Shown piece after piece: positions 25,585 to 33,755 of a stretch of DNA of 64,000 nucleotides. Origin of the DNA: DATBLE01 sp963808815 (lineage in GTDB: Bacteria; Actinomycetota; Thermoleophilia; Gaiellales; Gaiellaceae). A program made the position numbers and the translations under genes. The notes below the pieces were generated by a model that had not been told where the DNA came from, did not search any database, and saw only the letters and a list, made by a program, of their open reading frames with translations. Where the stretch lies: the NCBI GenBank assembly GCA_963808815.1, contig CAWEGI010000016.1, forward strand, positions 1-64,000, read 5' to 3'. Positions within the stretch are counted from its first letter, which is position 1. The number at the start of each line of letters is the position of its first letter.

Positions 25585-26594
25585 CCGCGGCGCTCGACCG
25601 CTTCGAGCGCTATCCGCTGTTGCTCGGGCCGTCGCCCGTCCATCCGCTCGAGCGCCTGACCGAGCACCTCGGCGGCGCCTCGCTCTGGGCCAAGCGCGAC
25701 GACGTCTCCTCCGGCCTCGCCTTCGGCGGGAACAAGACGCGCAAGCTGGAGTACCTGGTCGCGGAGGCGCTGGCGCAGGGCTGCGACACGCTCGTCTCGA
25801 TCGGCGGCGTGCAGTCGAACCACACCCGGCAGGTGGCCGCCGCCGCCGCCCGCGCAGGACTCGCCTGCGTGCTCGTCCAGGAGAGCTGGGTCGACTGGCC
25901 GGACGTCGTCTACGACCGCGTCGGGAACATCCTCCTGTCACGGATCCTGGGAGCCGAGGTGCGGATCGTCCAGGCCGAGTTCGGCATCGGCTTCAAGGAG
26001 AGCTGGGAGCAGACGCTCGCCGACGTCGAGGCGCGCGGCGGCAAGCCGTACGCGATCCCGGCCGGCGCGTCCGACCACCCGCTGGGCGGCCTCGGCTACG
26101 CGCGGTGGGCGCAGGAGGTGGCCGAGCAGGAGGCGGAGCTCGGCGTCTTCTTCGACACCGTGATCGTCTGCTCGGTGACGGGCTCGACCCAGGCGGGGAT
26201 GGCGGCCGGCTTCGCCGCGCAGGAGCGGCCGCGCCGCGTGATCGGGATCGACGGCTCGGCGAAGCCGCGCGAGACGCTCGAGCAGGTGACGCGGATCGCG
26301 CAGGCGACCGCCGCGCTGATCGAGGTCGGGCGTGAGCTACGCCGGGACGAGATCGTTCTCGACGACCGGTACCACGCCGGCACCTACGGGATCCCCGACG
26401 AACGCACGCTCGACGCGATCCGGCTCGCCGCCCGGCTGGAGGGGATGATCACCGACCCTGTCTACGAGGGGAAGTCGATGGCCGGGCTCATCGACCTGGT
26501 CGGCCGCGGCGAGATCCCGAAGGATACGACCGTGCTCTACGCGCACCTTGGCGGCCAGCCGGCGTTGAACGCGTACGCCGCCCTCTTCCGATAG
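25581..26594 (+). CDS. acdS: 1-aminocyclopropane-1-carboxylate deaminase
   Basis: 337-aa PLP enzyme that converts ACC, the ethylene precursor of plants, to 2-oxobutyrate and ammonia. Seen: FERYPLLLGPSPVHPLERL, FGGNKTRKLEYL with the PLP Lys52, GGVQSNHTRQVAA, YAIPAGASDHPLGGLG, VCSVTGSTQAGMAAGF, DPVYEGKSMAG and YAHLGGQPALN. The Glu of YEGKS and the Leu of HLGG are the residues reported to separate true ACC deaminases from D-cysteine desulfhydrases, and both are present. Length matches the Pseudomonas enzyme (338). GTG start coupled to the methyltransferase. Confidence 0.88.
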   Translation: MTAALDRFERYPLLLGPSPVHPLERLTEHLGGASLWAKRDDVSSGLAFGGNKTRKLEYLVAEALAQGCDTLVSIGGVQSNHTRQVAAAAARAGLACVLVQESWVDWPDVVYDRVGNILLSRILGAEVRIVQAEFGIGFKESWEQTLADVEARGGKPYAIPAGASDHPLGGLGYARWAQEVAEQEAELGVFFDTVIVCSVTGSTQAGMAAGFAAQERPRRVIGIDGSAKPRETLEQVTRIAQATAALIEVGRELRRDEIVLDDRYHAGTYGIPDERTLDAIRLAARLEGMITDPVYEGKSMAGLIDLVGRGEIPKDTTVLYAHLGGQPALNAYAALFR

Positions 26595-26623
26595 GGACAG
26601 GCACCCTTGCGGGTGCCTGTCCC
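26594..26623. terminator. 13-bp perfect hairpin between convergent genes
   Basis: GGGACAGGCACCC, loop TTGC, GGGTGCCTGTCCC. Starts on the last base of the acdS stop and lies between convergent genes, so it could act as a bidirectional I-shaped terminator. Its right arm continues as CTGTCCCCACAGA, a motif found elsewhere in the window (20990-21002 and, reversed, 52070-52084). Confidence 0.65.
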
Positions 26624-26639
26624 CACAGAACGGCTCGAG

Positions 26640-27218
26640 CTACGCGACGGCGGGCCGGGCTGCGACGGTCTGCTCCGGCTCGTACGTCGCCTCGTAGCCG
26701 AGCGCGCGGCCAAGAGGCGCGCCGACCGCGAGCCCGGCTGCCTGCATCCAGCCCGGCGGGAACGGGAGGCGGACGGTGTCGTAATGCGCTTTCGCGATCA
26801 CCGCCAGCCGGAACGGATTCATCGGCATGCCCTTGCGGTTCGTCTTCCCGTCGGCGGCGAGCGCGAACATCGTCTCGACCAGCGACTCGAATTGCAGCGC
26901 CGGCCGGATCTCGCAGACGAACCGGACGGGCTCGTCGCCGGCGTTCCAGAACTTGTGCGCCGTGCCGGCCTCGACGATCGCGACCTCGCCGGGCCCGAGC
27001 GTCAGTTGCTCGCGGCCGACTTTCAGCGCCAGGGTGCCCTCAGCGACGGCGAAGCGCTCGCTCTGCGCCGGGTGGACGTGCGCCGCTGCGACGGCGCCGC
27101 CGGGCTGGACGAGCGTCTCGACGACGACCGCCTCGCCGTCGGTATCGGCCGAAGTGGCGAGAAAGGTGAGGCGCTCGCCGGTCGCCGTGTTCTCGATGGT
27201 GTCGCCTGTGCGGATCAC
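26640..27218 (-). CDS. cupin-domain protein with C-terminal extension
   Basis: 192-aa protein. Seen: cupin motif AAAHVHPAQSERFAVAEG (His-x-His ... Glu), second motif GEVAIVEAGTAHKFWNAGDE, and a C-terminal helical part (about 110-192) with KGMPMNPFRLAVIAKAHYD and an amphipathic end. Related proteins are often annotated as quercetin-dioxygenase-like. GTG start after AAGGAGG. The 136 bp to the response-regulator gene contain the palindrome CCTCCTCGAGGAGG (27340-27353) and no gene. Confidence 0.82.
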   Translation of the reverse strand: MIRTGDTIENTATGERLTFLATSADTDGEAVVVETLVQPGGAVAAAHVHPAQSERFAVAEGTLALKVGREQLTLGPGEVAIVEAGTAHKFWNAGDEPVRFVCEIRPALQFESLVETMFALAADGKTNRKGMPMNPFRLAVIAKAHYDTVRLPFPPGWMQAAGLAVGAPLGRALGYEATYEPEQTVAARPAVA

Positions 27219-27354
27219 TTCTTGCCTCCTTGGTTGTCGGGATCGACACCACGGATGCTGGCTCCGCAGGGCTCGAAATTCGTCGGCTGGGCGGGCGATT
27301 CGGTCTCGGCACCTCGGCCGATCTTCGCGGCGGGCGCCTCCTCCTCGAGGAGGA

Positions 27355-28668
27355 CTACGAGTCGCCCGGCTGGACGAGGCCGGATTCGTACGCGAGCACG
27401 ACGGCCTGCACGCGGTCGCGCAACTGGAGCTTCATCAGGACGTGCGCGACGTGGGTCTTGACGGTCGTCTCGCTGACGAACAGCTCCTTCGCGATCTCTG
27501 CGTTCGAGAGCCCGCGTGCGATCAGCTTGAGCACCTCCAGCTCGCGCGCGGTCAGCTCGCCGAGCTGCTCGGGCGACGTTCGCACCGAGTCGGGCGGGCG
27601 GCGGACGAACTCCTCGATCACCCGCCTCGTCACCGAGGGCGCGAGCAGCGCGTCGCCGCTCGCGACGGCGCGAATGCCGGCGATGAGCTGCTCGGGCGGG
27701 ACGTCCTTGAGCAGGAAGCCGCTTGCCCCTGCCCTGAGCGCCTCGTAGACGTACTCGTCCATGTCGAACGTGGTCAGCATCACGACCTTTGCCGTGGCGC
27801 CTTCGTCCCCCAGCAGCTGCCGCGTCGCCTCGATCCCGTCGAGCTCGGGCATCCGGACGTCCATCAGGACGACGTCCGGAGAGAGGCTCCGCGCCTGCGT
27901 CAGCGCCTCCTGGCCGTCTGCCGCCTCGCCGACGACCTCGAAGTCGGGCTCGGCCTCGAGGATCATCTTGAAGCCGGTGCGGACGAGGGCCTGGTCGTCG
28001 ACGATCAGTACCCGCACGGCTCCGCCTGCGGTCGACTGCGCTGGTCCGGTGGCCGCGAGCTCGTCCTGGCGGTCGGCGAGCTGTGCCGCACCTTCGCCTG
28101 CCGCGGTCCGCAGCGCGGGGAACTCAGCGGGAAGGCCGTGGATCGCCAGCTGGTAGATGCGCACGGGCCGGTCGAAGTCCTTGAGCAGGTGGTGGCCGAG
28201 GTCGCGCAACTCGAGGCCGTCGAGCTCGGCCTCCTCGTCCTCGAGCAGGGAGCGGGTGGTTTCGGAGACGAGGATCTGCCCGCCGTGGCCGGCGTCGCAG
28301 ATGCGCGCGGCGCGGTGGACGGCGAGCCCGATGTACTGGTCGCCCGCCGGCGTCGCCTCGCCCGTGTGCACGCCGATGCGGACGCGCAGGTCCACTCCCT
28401 CGGGCCAGTCGTGCGTGGCCAGCGCTCGCTGCGCGGCCACGGCTGCGTCGACCGCATGGCGCGGCCGGCGGAACGCGACGAAGAACGAGTCGCCGTCGGC
28501 GTCGAGCTCGCGGCCCTCCGCGTCGGCCCAGGCCGCCCGCAGGAGCCGCTCGTGATCGCCCATCACGGCGCTGTACGCGTCCCGGAGGCGGCGCAGGAGC
28601 GCCGTCGATCCCTCGACGTCGCTGAACAGGAAGGTGAGTGTGGTGGTGGCGCTCTCGTCCAGGTTCAC
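27355..28668 (-). CDS. class III cyclase fused to NarL/FixJ response regulator
   Basis: 437-aa fusion. Residues 1-170 are a class III adenylate/guanylate cyclase homology domain: LFSDVEGSTALL with metal Asp17, DADGDSFFVAF with Asp60, and GVHTGEATPAGDQYIGLAVHR. Residues about 220-340 are a receiver domain with VLIVDDQALVRTG, phospho-acceptor in VVLMDVRMPELDG and Lys in GFLLKDVPP. Residues about 365-437 are a LuxR-type DNA-binding HTH (LTARELEVLKLIARGLSNAE, FVSETTVKTHV). All key residues look intact. GTG start overlaps the kinase stop (GTGA). It would bind DNA on phosphorylation and perhaps make or sense a cyclic nucleotide. Confidence 0.88.
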   Translation of the reverse strand: MNLDESATTTLTFLFSDVEGSTALLRRLRDAYSAVMGDHERLLRAAWADAEGRELDADGDSFFVAFRRPRHAVDAAVAAQRALATHDWPEGVDLRVRIGVHTGEATPAGDQYIGLAVHRAARICDAGHGGQILVSETTRSLLEDEEAELDGLELRDLGHHLLKDFDRPVRIYQLAIHGLPAEFPALRTAAGEGAAQLADRQDELAATGPAQSTAGGAVRVLIVDDQALVRTGFKMILEAEPDFEVVGEAADGQEALTQARSLSPDVVLMDVRMPELDGIEATRQLLGDEGATAKVVMLTTFDMDEYVYEALRAGASGFLLKDVPPEQLIAGIRAVASGDALLAPSVTRRVIEEFVRRPPDSVRTSPEQLGELTARELEVLKLIARGLSNAEIAKELFVSETTVKTHVAHVLMKLQLRDRVQAVVLAYESGLVQPGDS

Positions 28669-29817
28669 GTGGTGGGGAGTGTGGCACGGAGACGGAAGCC
28701 ACCGCCCGCCTGCGGGCCGGCCTCCAGCTCGCCTCCGTACACGGACACTCGCTCGCGCATCCCGACAAGCCCGTGTCCGCTTCCCCCGCCGTCGCCGCCG
28801 CCCCGGCCGTCGTCGCTCACCGTTAGCTCTACCGTGCCGTTTGCGTACTGCACGACGACCTCGGCCTTCGCAGCGCGGGCGTGCTTGACCGCATTCGTCA
28901 GCGCCTCCTGGACGATCCGGTAGGCGGTCGTGTCGATTCCCGCGGGCAGTGGCACCGGAGTGCCCTCGATCCGGAGCTCGACCGGGAGTCCCGTTTCCCG
29001 GGTGTGTGCGACGAGCTTCTCGATGTGCTCCAGGCTCGGCTGCGGAGCGAGCGCCGGGGCCTCGTCGGGGCGGCGAAGCACTCCGACCATGCGGCGCATC
29101 TCGGCGAGCGCCTCCCGGCCGGTCTGCTCGACGACGAGCAGCGCCTCGCGCTCCTTCTCCTGGTCGGCCTCGAGTAGGCGCCGGACCGCCGAGGCCTGGA
29201 CGGTCATCACGCTGACGCTGTGGCCGACGACGTCGTGCAGCTCGCGCGCGATGCGAGCCCGCTCCTCGGCGACGGCGAGTCGCGCCTGCTCTTCGCGTTC
29301 GAGCTCCGCCTGCTCGGCGAGCCGTCTGGCCTCGTCGGTCTCCCGCAGCCTCCCTCCGAGTGCAAAGCCGATGATCCATGCGATCGAGAAGGTAATGAAC
29401 GTCCAGACGAAGTCGCCCACGGGCGCGTGCGGGTCGTTGAGCCCGACGATGACGGCGGTGACCTGCAACGCAGCCCAGCCGGCGATCGCCTGGCGCCGAT
29501 CCGGCCGCAGCCCGAACCAGGCGGAGATGCCGAGCGCCACGAGGAATATCGGGAGGCCGTTGTTGACGAACCCGCCATCGAAGAAGGACGAGACCACGAT
29601 CACGGCGGCCGAGGCCAGCGGCGCCGCCATCGGGAACCGGCGGCGGAAGAACAGCGGACCGACGAAGGCGATCGTGATCAGGACGTCGAGCCAGGCCGGC
29701 CCCTCCGCTCCCTTCGGGTCGGGAGCCCGCACGGAGATCGAGAGCATCCCGGCCATCGCCGCGAGGATGCAGCGCGTCGACCCAGAACCGGCGGACGAGC
29801 GAGGAGAGGCGGGTCAC
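28665..29817 (-). CDS. NarL-type sensor histidine kinase 1 (frameshifted near the start)
   Basis: About 383-aa membrane kinase. Seen: several N-terminal helices (ITIAFVGPLFF, AAVIVVSSFF, WTFITFSIAWIIGFALGG), then the HisKA_3 dimerisation motif ARIARELHDVVGHSVSVMTV with phospho-His, and the HATPase domain with EALTNAVKHARAAKAEV and VSDDGRGGG ... GLVGMRERV. An indel near 29768 separates the first 16 residues (VTRLSSLVRRFW) from the rest. The start overlaps kinase 2's stop (GTGA). It is a close paralogue of kinase 2; both should feed the cyclase-regulator fusion. Confidence 0.88.
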
Positions 29818-30977
29818 GAGACCGGGAGCCTCGCGCGTAGTCGGTAGCCGCCCCCGGCCAGTGGGCCGGCCTCGAGCTCGCCGCCGTAGACCGAGACCCG
29901 CTCGCGCATGCCGATCAGGCCGTGGCCGCCGCTCTCGCCGCCGCCGTCTCCGGAGCCGTCGTCGGTGACGGTCAGCTCGACGTGGCCGTCGCCGTAGCGG
30001 ACGACCACCTCGGCGCACTGTGCGCGCGCGTGCTTGATCGCGTTGGTCAGGCCCTCCTGGACGAGTCGGTAGGCGGTCAGGTCGACGCTCGCCGGCAGAG
30101 GCTCCGGCTCTCCCTCGATCCGCAGGTCGACCGGCAAGCCCGCCTCGCGCGCCTGGGCGATCAGGCGATCGAGGTGCTCGAGGCTGGGCTGGGGTGCGAG
30201 CGCCGGAGCCTCGTCGGGTCGGCGGAGGACGCCGACCATCCTCCGCATCTCTGCGAGCGCCTCCCGGCCGGTCTGCTCGACGACGAGCAGCGCTTCGCGT
30301 TCTTTCTCTTGATGGGGACGGAGGAGCCGGCGCGCGGCCGACGCCTGGACCGTCATCACGCTGACGCTGTGGCCGACGACATCGTGCAGCTCGCGCGCAA
30401 TGCGCGTGCGCTCGTCCGCGACCGCGAGCCGAGCCTGCTCGACGCGCTCTTGCTCGGCCCGCGCCAGCCGTTGCTTCGCCTCCTCGGCCTCGTGGAACTT
30501 GCGGCTGAGCCCGAACGCGATCGCCCACGCGACGGTGAAGACGACCGACGTGAAGACGAAGCCGCCGGCGCCGCTGCCCTCCGGGTCGTTGTGGAAGATG
30601 ATCGCGGTCACGCCGATCCCGAACGCGAGCCCCGTGATCGCCTGAGTCTGGTCGCGGATGAGGCCGAACAGGACGAACACGGCCAGCGCCGTCAGGAACG
30701 GGATCACTCCGTGCGGGGTGAGGCGCCCGTCGACGAACGAGCTCCCCGCGAACACGACACCGCTGGCGACGGGCGCGCCGAACGGGAATCGCCTGCGCGC
30801 GAAAAGCGGCAACGTCATCCCCAGGACGGCGAGGATGTCGAACCAGAGCGGCCCGAGCGGCCCGTCCTTGACGTCCTGGGTGAGGACGACCTCGACGACG
30901 CCGACAACGACGGCGACGGCGAGCAGCGCGTCGAACCAGTACCTGCGCACGAGTGTCCAGAGCCGCTGCCGGTTCAC
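29814..30977 (-). CDS. NarL-type sensor histidine kinase 2
   Basis: 387-aa membrane sensor kinase, frame intact. Seen: membrane segments FDALLAVAVVVGVVEVVL, WFDILAVLGMTLPLF, VIPFLTALAVFVLFGLI and VVFTVAWAIAFGL; HisKA_3 motif RIARELHDVVGHSVSVMTVQ; ATP-binding LTNAIKHARAQCAEVVV and TDDGSGDGGG ... HGLIGMRERVSVYGGELEAG. No extracytoplasmic sensor domain is evident, so it probably senses within or at the membrane. GTG at 30977. First gene of the three-gene kinase/regulator operon. The palindrome GTCCTCCAGGAGGAC lies upstream at 31039-31053. Confidence 0.9.
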   Translation of the reverse strand: MNRQRLWTLVRRYWFDALLAVAVVVGVVEVVLTQDVKDGPLGPLWFDILAVLGMTLPLFARRRFPFGAPVASGVVFAGSSFVDGRLTPHGVIPFLTALAVFVLFGLIRDQTQAITGLAFGIGVTAIIFHNDPEGSGAGGFVFTSVVFTVAWAIAFGLSRKFHEAEEAKQRLARAEQERVEQARLAVADERTRIARELHDVVGHSVSVMTVQASAARRLLRPHQEKEREALLVVEQTGREALAEMRRMVGVLRRPDEAPALAPQPSLEHLDRLIAQAREAGLPVDLRIEGEPEPLPASVDLTAYRLVQEGLTNAIKHARAQCAEVVVRYGDGHVELTVTDDGSGDGGGESGGHGLIGMRERVSVYGGELEAGPLAGGGYRLRARLPVS

Positions 30978-31054
30978 GCTCTGAAGGTACTCGGCGGACC
31001 CGCCGGCCGCCTCGTCCGCGAGGACGATTCTCCGGGTCGTCCTCCAGGAGGACG

Positions 31055-31462
31055 CTAGTCCAGCTTGGCGATGTTCTCGGCCTCGTCGGCGTCCGGCCCC
31101 TCGACCGAGAGCCAGGCGTCGACGATCGCGCGGGCCGTCTCCGGCTCGGTGCGCTTCAGGCTCATCACGAGGACGTTGGCGTCGTTCCAGCGCCGGGCGC
31201 CCTCGGCGATCCACGGGTCCCAGGCAAGTGCCGCGCGGACGCCGGGCACCTTGTTCGCGGCCATCGCCGTGCCGGTGCCCGTCCAGCAGAACAGGAGCCC
31301 CTGGTCGGCGTTGCCGTCAGCGACCGCGCGGGCGACCCGGTCGGCGACGTCCGGCCACTGGTCCCGTTCGAGCACCTCGATCTCATGGCCGGCGCGGCGC
31401 AGCTGGTCGACCGCAGCGTCGAGCGCGTCGCCCTCGTCGTCGGCTCCGACCACGAACCTCAT
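31055..31462 (-). CDS. RpiB/LacAB-family sugar-phosphate isomerase
   Basis: 135-aa protein of the ribose-5-phosphate isomerase B / galactose-6-phosphate isomerase family. Seen: VVGADDEGDALDAAV (the usual GADHxG has Asp in place of His), the catalytic-Cys loop LLFCWTGTGTAMAANKVPGVRAAL, and NDANVLVMSLK at the dimer interface. Slightly shorter than typical RpiB. The altered first motif suggests a substrate other than ribose 5-phosphate, so no gene symbol is given. ATG start. It lies between a terminator and the kinase operon. Confidence 0.8.
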   Translation of the reverse strand: MRFVVGADDEGDALDAAVDQLRRAGHEIEVLERDQWPDVADRVARAVADGNADQGLLFCWTGTGTAMAANKVPGVRAALAWDPWIAEGARRWNDANVLVMSLKRTEPETARAIVDAWLSVEGPDADEAENIAKLD

Positions 31463-31546
31463 GCTCCAAGCCTAGAAAACGGGCCGCGACGGGGTTGTCT
31501 TCGCACGGCCCGCGCCCTGGCTCACGTGGCGAAGCCATGTGGCCAG

Positions 31547-31578
31547 AAAAGAGCTGCGCGGCCCGAGGGGCCGCGCAG
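31547..31578 (-). terminator. intrinsic terminator after the USP-UbiB gene
   Basis: On the minus strand: 11-bp perfect stem CTGCGCGGCCC / GGGCCGCGCAG with a three-base loop, followed by CTCTTTT. A second stem (CACGTGGC ... GCCATGTG, 31523-31541) follows. It is positioned to end transcripts of the oxidoreductase and USP-UbiB genes before the isomerase gene. The rest of 31463-31660 shows nothing codable. Confidence 0.7.
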
Positions 31579-31660
31579 AAGCCGGGAGAGGTGCTGGAAG
31601 CTCACTGCGACTCTAGTGCGGCCGCTCCTCGGGGACAAGCCGCGGGCGTAGTCTGGCGAG

Positions 31661-31768
31661 GTGCGCCGCGTCTTCCGACCGATCGAACGCGCCGTCATCG
31701 GGGTGCTGATGACGCTGCTCGCGGCGGTCCTGGAGCAGCGCGTCCGCTCGCGGCTACGCCGCTCCTAG
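31661..31768 (+). CDS. possible small hydrophobic-basic peptide, 35 aa
   Basis: Begins VRRVFRPIERAVIGVLMTLL and ends in an Arg-rich tail (EQRVRSRLRRS): one short hydrophobic helix between basic ends. GTG start with only a weak ribosome site (TGGCGAG). Its stop shares CTAG with the stop of the opposing USP-UbiB gene. It could be a small membrane peptide or chance; nothing else supports it. Confidence 0.35.
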   Translation: MRRVFRPIERAVIGVLMTLLAAVLEQRVRSRLRRS

Positions 31769-33755
31769 CGTGACTTGCGGAGGTCGAGCACGAGCGCGAG
31801 GCCGGCGATGCCCGCGGCGACGCCGAGCGTGACCGGCACCCAGAGGTCGATCGACGAGGCGGCCGCCGCCAGCACCGCGGCCAGGAGCGCCGCCCCGCCG
31901 GCGAAGGCGAGCGCGATGCGCCGGCCGGCCTTGCGGATCGCGTCCTCCAGCGTCCTCGAGCCGCGCAGTTCGATCTGGAGACCCGGGACCGGGCCGCGCA
32001 CCGGTCAGCCGCTCGATCCCCTCGATCAGCCGCGTTGCGCGCACCTTCAGCTTCTGGATCTCGTAGATCGCCCTCTGCGGGTCGACCGCGCCCCCGACCC
32101 GGTCGCGCAGCCCGCGGAACATGAAGCCGCCGACGGCCGAGAAGGGATCCAGGGTGGGGTCGAGCTCGGCGACCGCCAGCTGCATCTGGCCGAACGCCTT
32201 CCCGGTCATCGCCAGCGAGGCCGGCAGCCGGATCCCGTGCCGTGCGGCGATCTCGATCAGCGTGTCGAGCATCGGGCCGAGCTCGATGTCGCTGAAGGAG
32301 CCGACCTTGAACTGGCCGACGTAGTCGGCGAGATCGGCGCGCAGGCCCTCGATGTCGACGTCGTGGCCACCCTCGCCGAGCATCAGGAGGACGTCGGCGA
32401 GGAACTCCGCGTCCTCGCGCCAGAACGCGAGCAGCATCAGCAGCAGCAGCCCACGGGTGTCGTCGTCGAGGATCCCGACCATCCCGAGGTCGAGCAGGAA
32501 GATGCGGCCCTCGCTCCAGAGCAGGTTGCCGGGATGCGGGTCGGCATGGAAGAAGCCCTCCGTCAGCACCTGGCGGTAGAAGGCCTCCAGCAGCTGCCGA
32601 GCGGCCTCGCGGCGCTCGTCGCCGGCAGGCGCCTCGCGCAGCGGGCCGCCGACGACCTCGTCCATGACGAGCAGCCGCCTGCTCGAGAGCTGGGTGTGCA
32701 CCCAGGGGACGGCCAGCCGCTGGTACCGAGCCAGCACCTCGCGCATCCGCTCGATGTTCGCCGCCTCCTCGCGGAAGTCGAGCTCGCGGCGGAGCGACGC
32801 CGAGAGATGCTCGACAACGGCCGGGATGTCGACCAGTGCGGAGAGGGCCTCGCGCCCCTCGGCCTTCTCGGCGAAGAGTGCGAACAGGCCGAGGTCGCGC
32901 TCGATCTCGGCCTCGGCGTTCGGTCGCTGGACCTTGACCACCACCCGGTCGCCGCCCTCGAGGCGGGCCCGGTGCACCTGGCCGATCGTGCCCGCGGCCA
33001 GCGGCTCGGGCTCGATGCTCTCGAACACGTCCTCCCAGGGGACGCCGAGCTCCTCCTCCATCACCTGCACGACCTCGGCCTCGCTCAGCGGCGGCACGCG
33101 GTCCTGGAGGCTCGCGAGCTCGTCGGCGAGCTCGGGCGGGATCAGGTCGGGGCGGGTCGAGAGCATCTGGCCGAGCTTGCAGAACGTCGGCCCGAGCTCC
33201 TCGAGCGCCGCGCGCAGCCGGGCCGGCCGGGCGGCGTCGTCTTCCTTCGACCGCCTTCAGGCCGTGCTTCGCGAGGACGGCCGCGATCTGCGCGGCGCGT
33301 GCGGTCAGCTGCCCGCCGGCGAGCTCGCGTCACGACCGGCTCCAGGGCAGCAGCCGCTTCCGTCTCGGCTGCTTCGGCCGTGTTCACGATCACGACCGTG
33401 CAGCGTCGCGTTGTGCGAGACGCGGTTCGGGACGTTGCCGAGCAGGAACTCCCTGCGGCCGCTCATCCCGATGTTGCCGACCACGAGCACGTCCGCCTGC
33501 TCCGCCTCGGCCGCGGCGACGATCGCGCTCGCCGGGATCCTCGCCGGCGGCCACCCGGGCCCTCGTGCCGGGGCCGGCGATCTGCTCCGCGTACACGGCG
33601 AGCTCGGTCTCCGCTTCGCCCGGCGGCGGTCCCGGCACGAACGCCTGGACGATCGTCAGCTGCGCCTCGTAGCGGCGGGCCATCTCGGCCGCCCAGGCGA
33701 CCGCGCGCGCCGCGGTGTCCGAGCGATCGGAGGCGACGACGATGCGCTCGATCAC
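31765..33755 (-). CDS. universal-stress domain fused to ABC1/UbiB-type kinase (frameshifted)
   Basis: About 660-aa protein read through several indels (near 33550, 33410, 33328, 33240, 32000). First about 145 residues are a universal stress domain: RIVVASDRSDTAARAVAWAA, then VLVVGNIGMSGRREFLLGNV and PNRVSHNA, the nucleotide-binding end. Next comes LTARAAQIAAVLAKHGLKAV, then the UbiB kinase-like core: LGPTFCKLGQMLSTRPDLIP, ATP-site loop AAGTIGQVHRARL, VVVKVQRP, FFHADPHPGNLLW and FLLDLGMVG. Two hydrophobic C-terminal helices (LAFAGGAALLAAVLAAAAS and a second) anchor it. No stop separates the two parts along the best-fitting frames. GTG start overlaps the upstream stop. Confidence 0.72.

Noticed and set aside
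27355..30528. Single 1057-aa frame spanning regulator and kinases
   Set aside because: Only its C-terminal 437 residues are real; the rest is the wrong frame of the kinases, whose own frames carry all HisKA and ATPase motifs.
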